Virus record (IMG/VR): IMGVR_UViG_3300034523_000298
Location: 1 to 33,186 of that record
Strand: one strand, 5' to 3'
Source: a virus
Length of the DNA stretch: 33,186 bases
Shown: positions 6,640 to 14,763 of the stretch, in pieces
How positions within the stretch are numbered: the first letter of the stretch is position 1
Layout of the letters: each line of letters starts with the position of its first letter
Notes under the pieces: generated by a model
The model's input: the letters and a program-made list of their open reading frames with translations, nothing else
Database searches by the model: none
Told to the model about the DNA's origin: nothing
Position numbers and translations under genes: made by a program

Positions 6640-6963
6640 ATGCCGAACATGCCCGAGAAGGATCCTGGCCTGTGGGCCGCTGTGCTCGCCTGGGTGCTGG
6701 CTCACCAGCCTCAGCTGTACACCGGTGGAATGGCTGCCGCCGTGGCTATGTGTCGTGTCATCTACGGCGGAGGCCGCGGTCGTAAGATCGCCCTCGAGGG
6801 CACGATCTGCGGGCTGATCGCCATCAGTCTGCTGCCAGTGCTGGAGTACTTCGCGCTTCCTCCCAACCTTTCTGTCTTCGCCGGTTGCATGGTTGGATTC
6901 ATTGGCGTGGAGAAGCTGCGTGAGTACTCCGACCGGTTCATGAGCAAGAAGGTGGAAGGCTGA
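6640..6963 (+). CDS. Holin
   Basis: The 107-residue protein has two to three hydrophobic segments: about residues 10-45 (weaker, AAVLAWVLAHQ..GGMAAAVAMCRVIYGG), 56-72 (TICGLIAISLLPVLEYF) and 75-93. It ends in a charged tail (REYSDRFMSKKVEG). This matches the lambda/HP1-type phage holins of pseudomonads, which form membrane lesions that release the endolysin. The start at 6640 has GGGAGG 8 bp upstream. It is the first late gene, while the endolysin and spanins lie 21 kb away beyond the tail genes. It overlaps the HNH gene by one base. Confidence 0.82.
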   Translation: MPNMPEKDPGLWAAVLAWVLAHQPQLYTGGMAAAVAMCRVIYGGGRGRKIALEGTICGLIAISLLPVLEYFALPPNLSVFAGCMVGFIGVEKLREYSDRFMSKKVEG

Positions 6964-7301
6964 TGGCCAGGCTCAAGACGCTCGGCTCTCGCATCAAGGA
7001 GAGCGCAGGTTCTCGGGTCAAGGTGGTGAGCCCAGGCAGCTGGCGGAGCGGAATGACCAGCTCCCAACGAGGCTACGACTACAAGTGGCAGAAGGCCCGA
7101 GAACAGTACCTGCGCGATAACCCGCTGTGCGTCTACTGCGCTCGGCAAGGCCGAACAACTGCTGCCAACATCGTTGACCACATCGTTGCGCATCGCGGTG
7201 ATCAGGATCTCTTCTGGAATCAGGCGAACTGGCAGTCGCTGTGCAAGCCCTGCCATGACTCGGTCAAGCAAGCCGAGGAGGCTGCTGGCCTGATGGGCTG
7301 A
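6963..7301 (+). CDS. HNH endonuclease of the packaging module
   Basis: The 112-residue protein carries a complete HNH motif with paired zinc cysteines: CVYC near residue 57, then DHIVAHRGD (catalytic His), an Asn in NQANWQSL, and CKPCHD. HK97 gp74-type HNH proteins lie directly before the terminase and are needed for specific cos cleavage by TerL. The position here, one gene before TerS, fits that role. The start overlaps the holin stop (TGATGG). Confidence 0.88.
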   Translation: MARLKTLGSRIKESAGSRVKVVSPGSWRSGMTSSQRGYDYKWQKAREQYLRDNPLCVYCARQGRTTAANIVDHIVAHRGDQDLFWNQANWQSLCKPCHDSVKQAEEAAGLMG

Positions 7302-7342
7302 CCGTCAGCGGAATGGCGCGCGTTCGCCCGAGGCGCCTTCGA

Positions 7343-7440
7343 GGCACGCCAGTGGCGTGCCGCGAGGGTGGGGGGAGGTCAAAATATAGCGATTCGCATC
7401 TAGCTAGACCGCCACCGACCCCACGTACACATTTTTTCCC
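7343..7440. other. Candidate cos / packaging initiation region
   Basis: The 158-bp gap between HNH and terS holds a perfect 8-bp inverted repeat GGCACGCC-agt-GGCGTGCC (7343-7361). It is followed by a purine-rich GTGGGGGGAGGTC (about 7368-7380) and, some 26 bp further on, its pyrimidine-rich counterpart GACCGCCACCGACCCCAC (about 7407-7424). The space between the two is A+T-rich. Phages with an HNH-TerS-TerL order carry similar G-run/C-run elements at cos. The nick positions cannot be read from the sequence. Confidence 0.45.
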
Positions 7441-7459
7441 GTTTCAGGAAAAGTTAACC

Positions 7460-7951
7460 ATGGCTTTAACCGACAAGAAGCGGCGGTTTGTTGACGCTTT
7501 GCTGTCGGGGGCCACAAATCGCGAATCAGCGATCGCTGCTGGGTATTCAGAGAAAACCGCGTCGCAAGCGGGCTCGAAGCTGGCTAAGGATGAGGACGTG
7601 CTGACCGAAGTCGGTCGTCGGCTCAAGCAGAAACAGGCTACCAGCTCTGAGGTTAAACCCGGGCGAAAAGTTAAAGGTGAGGATGTTGCGGAGGAGGAGC
7701 CGGCTGAGGTCGCGCTCACTCAAACAGATGACCCGCGTGTCTTCCTTACCGAGCTCATGAACGCAAATGGGGCGGATATGCGCATGCGCCTGGAAGCAGC
7801 CAAAACGCTGATGCCCTACGCGCATGGCAAGGTCGCCGATCAGGGCAAGAAAGAGCAGAAGGCCGAAGCCGCCAAAGAGGCAGGCAAAGGCAAGTATTCA
7901 CAGGGCAAGCCGCCACCCGGCAAGCCGTCCCTCAGTATGGTCAAGGGGTAA
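7460..7951 (+). CDS. terS: Terminase small subunit
   Basis: The 163-residue protein starts with a helix-turn-helix segment typical of Terminase_2-type small subunits (KKRRFVDALLSGATNRESAIAAGYSEKTASQAGSKL, residues about 5-40). It has a charged middle and a helical oligomerisation region near 95-125. The C-terminal tail is rich in Lys, Gly and Pro. It should bind the cos/pac DNA and recruit TerL. The start at 7460 has AGGAAAAG upstream, and it is followed 3 bp later by terL. Confidence 0.85.
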   Translation: MALTDKKRRFVDALLSGATNRESAIAAGYSEKTASQAGSKLAKDEDVLTEVGRRLKQKQATSSEVKPGRKVKGEDVAEEEPAEVALTQTDDPRVFLTELMNANGADMRMRLEAAKTLMPYAHGKVADQGKKEQKAEAAKEAGKGKYSQGKPPPGKPSLSMVKG

Positions 7952-7954
7952 GTC

Positions 7955-9634
7955 ATGCAATGGACTACTGCCTGCCCGGACTGGTGGCGGCTATTGGCTG
8001 CCGGGGAGTCAATCATCCCGGAGCCACTGTTTCCGGATGAAGCGGAAGCCAGCCTTGAGGTGTTCAAGGGGCTGAAGATTGTCGACGCGCCTGGCAGCCC
8101 CACGATTGAGGCGTCATGTGCGCCTTGGGTGTTGGCCTTCGCCGGCGCGGTGTTTGGGAGCTACAACAGCGAAACCGGCGAGCGCCTGATCCGGGAAGTG
8201 ATGTTGTGCATCCCGAAGAAGAACAGTAAATCGACGATCGCTGCCGGCATCATGCTGACCGCGCTGATTCGGAACTGGCGGCTATCTGCAGAGTTCATCA
8301 TCTTGGCCCCGACCAAGGAAATCGCCGACAACTCGTTCATCCCGGCCAAGGACATGGTCAACAACGATGAAGAGCTGAAAGCCCTGCTGCATGTGCAGCC
8401 GCATCTGCGGTTGATCACCCATCGCGAGACGGGAGCCACGTTGAAGGTGGTGGCGGCGGACAGCGATGTGGTGGGCGGCAAGAAAGCCGTTGGCGTGCTG
8501 ATCGATGAAGCCTGGCTGTTCGGCAAGAATCCCAAGGCTGCGGACATGATCCGCGAAGCCACGGGCGGTCTGCTGTCTCGTCCGGAAGGCTTCATAATCT
8601 GGCTGACGACTCAATCGAACGAACCGCCGGCTGGGGTGTTCAGGTCGAAACTGAACTATGCCCGCGGGGTACGAGATGGTCGCATCGACGACAACCGCTT
8701 CCTCCCGATCATCTACGAGTTCTCACAGGAGATGATCAAGAGCGGTGAGGCCCGGAAGCCTGAAAACTTCCACCTGGTCAACCCGAACATCAACTACTCC
8801 GTTGACCGGCCCACGCTGGAGCGCCTGCATATGCAGGCCGAGATCGATGGCGAGGCGGAGATGCGCGGCTTCCTGGCCAAGCACCTCAACATCGAGATCG
8901 GCCTTGCTCTGATGTCCGACAGCTGGGTCGGTGCCGCTTTCTGGGAGCCCCAGGCCAAGGAAGGCATGACGCTGGACGACTTGCTCGAGCAGTGCGAGGT
9001 CATCGACGTTGGCGTCGATGGCGGTGGCCTTGATGACTTGCTCGGCCTGGCGGTGATTGGCCGGGTACGAGAATCCCGCACCTGGTTGCACTGGGCGCAC
9101 GCTTGGGCCCACCCCTCGGTGCTTGAACGCCGCAAGTCAGAAGCTCCCAGGCTCAGAGACTTGGAAGCGACCGGTGACCTGACCATCGTCGACAAGATCG
9201 GCGACGACGTTGATCAGCTGGCGGCCATCGTTTCGCGGATCAACCAGGCGGGATTGCTCGACAAGGTCGGACTTGACCCCGCCGGCATCGGTGCCGTGCT
9301 TGATGCGCTGGCTGATGTCGAGATTGATGAAGAGCAGGTGGTCGGCATCTCGCAGGGTTGGAAGCTCACCGGCGCGATCAAGACGACCGAGCGCCGGCTT
9401 GCAGAGGGCTCGTTCATCCACTGTGGACAGCCGCTCATGGCCTGGTCGTGCGGCAACGCCAAAGGTGTGCCCTCGGCCAACGCCTTCCTGATCACCAAGC
9501 AAGCATCGGGAACCGCAAAAATTGACCCGCTCATGGCGACCTTCAACGCAGTGTCGCTGATGGCCCTCAATCCCGAGGCCCGCGGCGGTCTCGACGACTA
9601 CCTCAACCACGGCTTTTTCGGATTAGTAGGCTGA
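7955..9634 (+). CDS. terL: Terminase large subunit, HK97 type
   Basis: The 559-residue protein is the packaging motor and nuclease. The ATPase domain has a variant Walker A (CIPKKNSKST, about residues 85-94) and Walker B VGVLIDEAW (about 178-186). The C-terminal RNase H-like nuclease begins near 350, with the metal-binding VGVDGGGLDD, and a further acidic cluster DPAGIG lies near 445. Length and motif order match the Terminase_1 family. It follows terS with a 3-bp gap and precedes the portal gene by 2 bp, the standard packaging order. Confidence 0.93.
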   Translation: MQWTTACPDWWRLLAAGESIIPEPLFPDEAEASLEVFKGLKIVDAPGSPTIEASCAPWVLAFAGAVFGSYNSETGERLIREVMLCIPKKNSKSTIAAGIMLTALIRNWRLSAEFIILAPTKEIADNSFIPAKDMVNNDEELKALLHVQPHLRLITHRETGATLKVVAADSDVVGGKKAVGVLIDEAWLFGKNPKAADMIREATGGLLSRPEGFIIWLTTQSNEPPAGVFRSKLNYARGVRDGRIDDNRFLPIIYEFSQEMIKSGEARKPENFHLVNPNINYSVDRPTLERLHMQAEIDGEAEMRGFLAKHLNIEIGLALMSDSWVGAAFWEPQAKEGMTLDDLLEQCEVIDVGVDGGGLDDLLGLAVIGRVRESRTWLHWAHAWAHPSVLERRKSEAPRLRDLEATGDLTIVDKIGDDVDQLAAIVSRINQAGLLDKVGLDPAGIGAVLDALADVEIDEEQVVGISQGWKLTGAIKTTERRLAEGSFIHCGQPLMAWSCGNAKGVPSANAFLITKQASGTAKIDPLMATFNAVSLMALNPEARGGLDDYLNHGFFGLVG

Positions 9635-9636
9635 CC

Positions 9637-10851
9637 ATGGCATTCAAATGGTACAACCCCTCGACCTGGGGTTTCTTCGGCTACACCGACCCGACCACGG
9701 GCGACTATGTCGAGGTTGACCTTGAGGTCGGCGGCAAGCGCACCAAGGCGGGGGTGAGGGTCAGCGCCAAGACGGCGTTGTCGATCAGCATGGTCTGGTC
9801 CTGCGTCAAGATCCTTTCCGAATCGCTGAGCGGCTTGCCGCTCAAGCTGTATGAGGACAAGGACGGCAAGCGGGCGCTGGTTCCGGGTAATGACCGCTAC
9901 GCCAAGCTGCTGCGTAAGCCAAACCCCTACATGACCATGCTGAACTTCCTCAAGTTCGTGGTCGTGAATATGGCCCTGCGTGGCAACGCCTTCGCGCTGA
10001 TCGAACGCAACGTGAACAACGATGTGATCGGCATCGTTCCCTTAGACGGCAAGACGGTCACCATTGATACGGACGAAGACCTGCTCTACTGGGTAACTCC
10101 CAGCAAGGGTGATCGGTTCCCGGTATCGCCGGAGAACATGCTGCATTTCAAGCTGTTCAGCCTGGACGGCATCGTTGGTCTGTCGCCCATCGAGCATCAG
10201 GCGGAAACCATGGGGCTGGCCAAGGCCGGCCAGCAGTGGTCGGCGCGATTCATGCGCAAAGGTGGATTCACCGGCGGCTACGTGATCTACGAACAGTTCC
10301 TCACCAAGGCCCAGCAGGCCCAGGTGATGGAGAAATTCCCCGACGTTCGAAAGGCTGACGCCGACGACATCGGCAAGATGGCGATCCTTCAAGGTAACCC
10401 GAAGATCGTTCCGGCCGGCATTAGCCAGAAGGATGCGCAGTTCATCGAGTCGCAGCAGTTCCAGGAAGAAGCCCTGGCGGGCATCTACGGTGTGCCGCTG
10501 TGGCTGGCCAACCGCGCCGGCAAGACCTCGATCATGGGTTCGAACCTCGAACAGCAGCTCACCGGTTACATCACCTTCGGCCTCAAGCCCTTCATCGATG
10601 CGGTGGAGGACGAATTCAACGACAAGATTTTCACCGCCGTCTCGCGCTTTTCCGAGTTTGCGGTTGAGGGACTGTTGCGCGCCGATAGCGCTGGGCGGGC
10701 CACGTATTACGGAAGCGCGCTTGGCGGCTCCGGCGGGTCCGGCTGGATGACCATCAACGAAGTCCGCACCAAGGAAAACCTGCCTCCCCTGGAAGGCGAC
10801 GAATACAACCGGGTCACCCGGTGGGAGATGCAAACAAATGGCGAACCTTGA
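9637..10851 (+). CDS. Portal protein, HK97 family
   Basis: The 404-residue protein fits the HK97-family portal in length and pattern. It shows an N-terminal clip-like start, the VSAKTALSISMVWSCVKILSESLSGLPLKLYE helix, the conserved LRKPNPYMTMLNFLKFVVVNMALRGNAFALIERN core, and a C-terminal stem region ending near the overlap with the protease gene. Twelve copies form the vertex channel through which DNA enters. It overlaps the protease gene by 14 bp, indicating coupled translation. The C-terminus is Gly/Ser-rich (about 358-370), which is normal for the family. Confidence 0.93.
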   Translation: MAFKWYNPSTWGFFGYTDPTTGDYVEVDLEVGGKRTKAGVRVSAKTALSISMVWSCVKILSESLSGLPLKLYEDKDGKRALVPGNDRYAKLLRKPNPYMTMLNFLKFVVVNMALRGNAFALIERNVNNDVIGIVPLDGKTVTIDTDEDLLYWVTPSKGDRFPVSPENMLHFKLFSLDGIVGLSPIEHQAETMGLAKAGQQWSARFMRKGGFTGGYVIYEQFLTKAQQAQVMEKFPDVRKADADDIGKMAILQGNPKIVPAGISQKDAQFIESQQFQEEALAGIYGVPLWLANRAGKTSIMGSNLEQQLTGYITFGLKPFIDAVEDEFNDKIFTAVSRFSEFAVEGLLRADSAGRATYYGSALGGSGGSGWMTINEVRTKENLPPLEGDEYNRVTRWEMQTNGEP

Positions 10852-11479
10852 AGTCCCGTTCGAGCTCAAGGCCGTAGACGAAGCCGGCAACTTCGAAGGC
10901 TACGCCGCGGTGTTCAACAACGTCGACCTGGGCGACGACGTAATCATGCCCGGCGCCTTCACCCGGGTGAAGGCCACCCGCAACGGCAAATTGAAGCTGG
11001 CCCTGTACCACGACCTGACCCGTCTGGTGGGGGCCGCCGACTACACCCAAGACGACCACGGCCTCCTGCTGAAGGGCCAGGTCAACCTCAATGTCAGCTA
11101 CGCCCGCGACGCCTACGAGCTCATGAAGGCCGACATCCTCGACAGCATGTCGATCGGCTTCAACACCATCAAGGCAGATTTCGAGGACCGCGCAGGCCGG
11201 CGCGTGCGCCTCATCAAGGAGGCCGAACTCTGGGAGGCCTCCTTCGTACCGTTCGGCATGAACCCCGAGGCCCAGGTCCTCAGCGTCAAGTCGGACATCA
11301 GGCTTTTCGAGAAGGCCCTGCACGAACGCATGGGTCTCTCGCAGAAGGAAGCGGCGGCAGTCGCCTCGCTCGGCTACACCGCGCTACGCCGTGACGGCGG
11401 GAGCGAGGCCACGGCGATCGTGGATGAGCTGAAAGAAATTCCCAACTTGTTCACCCAATATTTCGGAGTGTCGCCATGA
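10838..11479 (+). CDS. Prohead maturation protease, HK97/U35 family
   Basis: The 213-residue protein has the U35-family pattern: FEGYAAVFNNVDLGDDVIMPGAF near the N-terminus, catalytic His58 in LYHDLTRLVG, and the Ser region DSMSIGF with probable nucleophile Ser105. This is followed by EAELWEASFVPFGMNPEA. It should cleave the N-terminal delta domain from the capsid protein encoded next. It starts inside the portal gene and overlaps the capsid gene by 4 bp (ATGA). Confidence 0.92.
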   Translation: MANLEVPFELKAVDEAGNFEGYAAVFNNVDLGDDVIMPGAFTRVKATRNGKLKLALYHDLTRLVGAADYTQDDHGLLLKGQVNLNVSYARDAYELMKADILDSMSIGFNTIKADFEDRAGRRVRLIKEAELWEASFVPFGMNPEAQVLSVKSDIRLFEKALHERMGLSQKEAAAVASLGYTALRRDGGSEATAIVDELKEIPNLFTQYFGVSP

Positions 11480-12672
11480 GCGAAGTGAAAGAACTGAAGG
11501 ATTCCCTGGAACTGCAACTGAAGGCCGGCTTCGACGGCCTGCAGAAGAAGTACGATGCGGCCATGGATGAGGTCCAAAAGGGCAACCAGGTCACGACTGA
11601 CCTGAAAAAGCAGATCGAAGACCAGAAGGGCGAACTGCAGAAAGTCATCGACCAGGTCGTGGATCTGGAGCAGAAGGGCGTCAAACTGCGAGGCCAGCCC
11701 GGCGAGGGTAAGAGCTTCATCGACCTCATTCAGGGCGACGACGGTTATAAGTCTCTGAAAAAAGGTGGTGCCCTGGCTGAGCTCGACGTCACCAAGTCCG
11801 ATCTGGCCAGCATGAAGGAAATGAAGGTCACCAGTGCGGGCATCGTGGCACCGCAGTTCGACCCGGTGATTCAGCCGGGTATCCGCCAAGAGCTGCGCAT
11901 TCGCGACCTGCTGACCGCCGTGCCGGTCTCGGGGCAGAACTACACCTACTTCCGCGAAAACCTGCACACCCGTGGCGCCGCGCCGGTCGCCGAGGGCGGG
12001 CTGAAACCAACCAGCAACGTAACCTTCACCACCGAGACCGATCGCGTGAAGAAGATCGCGGTCTGGATGCCGGTCACCGATGAAGCGCTGGACGACGTCC
12101 CGCAGCTGTTCGCGTATCTCCAGCAGCTGCTGCGCTACGACCTCAAGCTCGAGGAGGAGGCTCAGATCCTCAAGGGCGACGGTACCGGCGAGAACCTCAA
12201 TGGCCTGATGACCCAGGCCACCAACTACAACACTGCCCTCAGCAAGGCCGGTGACACCGCCATCGACCTGGTCCGCCGATCCATCTATCAGGTGCGCAAG
12301 CAGTCGCAGATGTCGGCTGATGGCGTGGTGATGACCGAACTGGACTGGATGAATATCGAGCTGCAGAAGGACGGCGAGAACCGTTACCTGTTCGCAAACC
12401 TGCAAGGTCTGGTCACCCCTATCCTCTGGGGTCGCCCGGTGATCACCTCGGACAGCATGGACGAGGGCGACGGCACCAACGGTGGCGAGTTCCTGACCGC
12501 CAACTTCGCTCGTTCCACCACGCTTTTCGACCGCATGTCGTTCCTGTTCAAGATGGGCTTGATCAACGATCAGTTCATCAAGAACGAACGTGCTCTGCTG
12601 GTCGAGGAGCGCCTGGGCCTTGGCGTGCGCCGTAAGGAAGCCTTGGTGAAAGGGCGCTTCCCGACCGCCTAA
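11476..12672 (+). CDS. Major capsid protein, HK97 fold
   Basis: The 398-residue protein begins with a long charged coiled coil (about residues 5-75, LKDSLELQLKAGFDGLQKKYD), which is the scaffolding delta domain. A linker and the HK97-fold body follow (from about 110, AGIVAPQFDPVIQPGIRQELRIRDLL). A canonical protease site cannot be placed with certainty; cleavage between about residues 100 and 125 is likely. The family core AVWMPVTDEALDD..QLFAYL is present. It is followed by a hairpin that would isolate or stabilise its mRNA. No extra Ig-like domain is seen. Confidence 0.93.
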   Translation: MSEVKELKDSLELQLKAGFDGLQKKYDAAMDEVQKGNQVTTDLKKQIEDQKGELQKVIDQVVDLEQKGVKLRGQPGEGKSFIDLIQGDDGYKSLKKGGALAELDVTKSDLASMKEMKVTSAGIVAPQFDPVIQPGIRQELRIRDLLTAVPVSGQNYTYFRENLHTRGAAPVAEGGLKPTSNVTFTTETDRVKKIAVWMPVTDEALDDVPQLFAYLQQLLRYDLKLEEEAQILKGDGTGENLNGLMTQATNYNTALSKAGDTAIDLVRRSIYQVRKQSQMSADGVVMTELDWMNIELQKDGENRYLFANLQGLVTPILWGRPVITSDSMDEGDGTNGGEFLTANFARSTTLFDRMSFLFKMGLINDQFIKNERALLVEERLGLGVRRKEALVKGRFPTA

Positions 12673-12682
12673 CCCCACCGAA

Positions 12683-12709
12683 GGCCGGCATATCGCCGGC
12701 CTCTTCATT
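12683..12709 (+). terminator. Terminator-like hairpin after the capsid gene
   Basis: A perfect 7-bp stem GGCCGGC-atatc-GCCGGCC is followed by TCTTCATTT. The T tract is interrupted, so it may act as a partial terminator or a 3' mRNA stabiliser for the capsid message. Confidence 0.55.
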
Positions 12710-12721
12710 TCTGGAGGCAGC

Positions 12722-12940
12722 ATGAAAATCAAGATTCTGTGGGGCTTCGTCGGCAACGGGGCGCTGTTGGGCGGAACTTCGAACAAGGTCAAGGCCGGCG
12801 AAACCTTCGATGAGGCTGATGACGAATACGCTCACGCCTTGATCGGCAAGGGGTTAGCCGAAGAAGTCGATGGCGACGGTAAGGCGAAGGCGGTGAAACC
12901 CAAGGAAACCAAGCCTACCGCGCCGAAAGAGAGCAAGTGA
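12722..12940 (+). CDS. Small head-region protein with Lys-rich tail, function unknown
   Basis: The 72-residue protein has a compact N-terminal part (MKIKILWGFVGNG, then KVKAGETFDEAD, then HALIGKGLAEEV). A Lys/Pro/Thr/Glu-rich disordered tail follows from about residue 50. It lies between the capsid and connector genes and resembles the 58-residue protein encoded at 13574 in layout and key positions. A head-decoration or assembly role is possible from its position, but no family function is known to me. Its GGAGG site lies 5 bp upstream, and it overlaps the next gene (TGATG). Confidence 0.72.
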   Translation: MKIKILWGFVGNGALLGGTSNKVKAGETFDEADDEYAHALIGKGLAEEVDGDGKAKAVKPKETKPTAPKESK

Positions 12941-13239
12941 TGATCGACCTGGCCACCGTGAAGATGCACCTGCGGGTCGACGGCTACGAGGAAGACGCCT
13001 TGATCAGCGGCTACATCGCAGCGGCCAAGGCCCATGTCGAGCAGCACTGCGACCGCAAGCTGGTAGAGACTGACCCAGTTGAGCCCGAGGAGATGGGATT
13101 GACCGGCGATGTCGAGCAGGCGGTCCTACTGCTGGTCGGCCACTGGTACGCCAACCGCGAGGCTGTTGCCGTGGGCACCATCGCCACCGAGATGCCGCTC
13201 GCCGTTGAAAGGCTGCTCTGGTACAGGAAGCGCTTCTGA
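12940..13239 (+). CDS. Head-tail connector protein, gp6-like
   Basis: The 99-residue, mostly helical protein has the HK97 gp6-type pattern: MIDLATVKMHLRVDGYEEDALISGYIAAAKAHVEQH, then VEQAVLLLVGHWYANREA, then MPLAVERLLWYRKRF. These proteins form a ring under the portal and link head to tail. The ATG at 12940 overlaps the upstream stop codon. The gene sits in the expected place and abuts the head closure gene with a one-base overlap. Confidence 0.87.
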   Translation: MIDLATVKMHLRVDGYEEDALISGYIAAAKAHVEQHCDRKLVETDPVEPEEMGLTGDVEQAVLLLVGHWYANREAVAVGTIATEMPLAVERLLWYRKRF

Positions 13240-13565
13240 TGAAAGCCGGACCAATGCGGCATCGCTGCCGGATCTTCAAACCCCATCGCGAGCAGAACCG
13301 CTCCGGCGGGGCCACTGAAGCCTGGCTGGAGGTCGGCGAAGTCTGGGCAGAGGTCACCACGCCCACTGGCAGGGTTTCACCTGTGGCCGAGCAACTTCAG
13401 GCGGTGGTCAGTGCCGAGATCCGCATACGACCACGCTCGGACATTCTCGCCGGCTGGCGGCTGACCGAAAAGCGCACGGGCATTACCTACCAGGTCGAGG
13501 CGCCGCTGCTCAATAACGAACGGGACATGCTGCGGCTGCTGTGCTCCAGCGTCCCCAACCCATGA
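13239..13565 (+). CDS. Head closure protein / head-tail adaptor
   Basis: The 108-residue, beta-rich protein fits the head-tail joining family (SPP1 gp16-like): MRHRCRIFKP start, G....W.EVGEVWAEVTTPTGRV core, and a C-terminal part ending in the RDMLRLLCSSV strand. It closes the connector after packaging. It follows the gp6-like gene with a one-base overlap. Confidence 0.85.
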   Translation: MKAGPMRHRCRIFKPHREQNRSGGATEAWLEVGEVWAEVTTPTGRVSPVAEQLQAVVSAEIRIRPRSDILAGWRLTEKRTGITYQVEAPLLNNERDMLRLLCSSVPNP

Positions 13566-13573
13566 GGTGAAGC

Positions 13574-13750
13574 ATGAAAATTCAAGCACTGGGGCCACTG
13601 ACCGGCGCCTCTGGCGAGCGCGAGAAGGGCGAGATCTTCGTCGTCGAAAAGGCCTATGGCGAAGGGCTGATTGCCCGCGGCTATGCCGTGGAAATCAAGG
13701 ACGAAGCCACCCCCGACAAGCCAGCGAAGGCCGCCCAGGCCAAGGAGTAG
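13574..13750 (+). CDS. Small neck-region protein, related in layout to the 12722 product
   Basis: This short gene encodes 58 residues. It starts MKIQALGPLTG, then has EKGEIFVVEKAYGEGLIARGYAVE and a Lys/Ala-rich tail. It shares the MKI start, a K-G-E-x-F motif, LI-x-x-G and the charged tail with the protein at 12722, suggesting a duplicated small family. GAGGTGA lies 4 bp upstream, and the tail morphogenesis gene follows after 3 bp. Both its position and its translation signals support it as real. Function is unknown. Confidence 0.75.
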   Translation: MKIQALGPLTGASGEREKGEIFVVEKAYGEGLIARGYAVEIKDEATPDKPAKAAQAKE

Positions 13751-13753
13751 GCC

Positions 13754-14329
13754 ATGGCGCGCCGGTCCAGTATCCGCGGCGATATCCGGCTGCGCCGGAC
13801 GCTGCGCAACATACACAAGACGATGGACAACGAACTGCAGCCGGCCATGGCCAAGGCGGCGGCGCGCGTGCTGGCCACTCAGCAGCAGCTGATCCCGAAG
13901 GACACTGGCGCTGCGTCGGCGGCCCTGCGGGTCTACGTCGCCCCCAGCGGCCTGGATGCCCAGGTCGGTATCAGGGGCAAGCGGGACAACCGGCGATTCT
14001 TCTACCTGCGGTTCCTCGAGTACGGCACGAAGGGCTATTCCGGCAGCATGTACCAGCGAGCCGACCGCAACGCGGTTGGCGGTGTGCACACCAACAACCG
14101 CGACAAGTCGAAACTGAAAGGGCGCCGCAATGCGTTCCGTCAGCGTGACACCAAGAACAAGTCGGATGGGCAGCACTTCTTCGGCAAGTACCCGGACATA
14201 CCCGCCAGGCCGGCTCACCCATGGCTCAGGCCGTCTTTGGACGTCAACCGCGAGTACGTAATGGCCGACCTTGAGGAGGCCGTCCGACGCACGCTGCGCA
14301 AGGCGAGCCAGGGGGTAGGCAATGGCTGA
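13754..14329 (+). CDS. HK97 gp10-like tail completion/morphogenesis protein
   Basis: The 191-residue protein resembles the HK97-gp10 family: a basic N-terminal helix, AAARVLATQQQLIPKDTGAASAALRV, RFLEYGTKG, and IPARPAHPWLRPSLD. It is longer than many members because of a basic, Asn/Arg-rich insertion at about 95-140. The protein attaches to the neck or tail end during joining. It overlaps the next gene by 8 bp. Confidence 0.83.
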   Translation: MARRSSIRGDIRLRRTLRNIHKTMDNELQPAMAKAAARVLATQQQLIPKDTGAASAALRVYVAPSGLDAQVGIRGKRDNRRFFYLRFLEYGTKGYSGSMYQRADRNAVGGVHTNNRDKSKLKGRRNAFRQRDTKNKSDGQHFFGKYPDIPARPAHPWLRPSLDVNREYVMADLEEAVRRTLRKASQGVGNG

Positions 14330-14708
14330 TCCATCGCTGGCCCTGCAGGAGGCCATCTTCGCGAGACTTCAGACCGAGGTCAGCTGCCCGATCTACGACG
14401 GTGCGCCGCTTAATGCGGCGATGCCGTACGTGTCGATCGACCGGGAGGTCTCGGTCAACAGCAGCCCCATCTCCGGCCGAAAGCGCGAAACGCGCCTGCT
14501 GTACCTGTCGGTCTGGTCTGATGCCGTGGGCCAGGCCGAGGTGAAGCGCATCAACGGCGAGGTCATCGCCGCCCTGGACGAGCGCCGCCTACCGCTGGAG
14601 GTGGGGCGTGCCGTTTCCGTTCGGGTCGAGCAAGCGGACGCCCAACGCGACGCCGACGGCATCACTTACCAGGGTTCGATCACCGTCCGCGTGATCACCA
14701 CCCACTGA
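14322..14708 (+). CDS. DUF3168 tail completion/terminator protein
   Basis: The 128-residue protein fits the DUF3168 (gp17-like, lambda U-type) family: ALQEAIFARLQ start, CPIYDGAPLNAAMPYVSIDRE, RLLYLSVWSDAVGQAEVKRI, and a C-terminal GSITVRVITTH strand. It caps the tail tube where it meets the head. The gene precedes the tail tube gene, from which it is separated by a small hairpin. Confidence 0.85.
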   Translation: MADPSLALQEAIFARLQTEVSCPIYDGAPLNAAMPYVSIDREVSVNSSPISGRKRETRLLYLSVWSDAVGQAEVKRINGEVIAALDERRLPLEVGRAVSVRVEQADAQRDADGITYQGSITVRVITTH

Positions 14709-14719
14709 ATCACCCACCG

Positions 14720-14737
14720 GCCGCGACGCGGCTTTTA
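14720..14737 (+). terminator. Small hairpin before the tail tube gene
   Basis: GCCG-cgacg-CGGC is followed by TTTTAT. The stem is short, so it is a weak terminator or an mRNA end that sets the tail tube message apart. Confidence 0.4.
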
Positions 14738-14763
14738 TCCAATGTGCCTTTGGAGGAACCCTC

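Noticed and set aside
11374-12792. Long open frame (472 codons) on the minus strand across the capsid gene
   Set aside because: It covers the well-supported HK97 capsid gene, and its His/Gln/Leu/Val-rich composition is typical of antisense frames.
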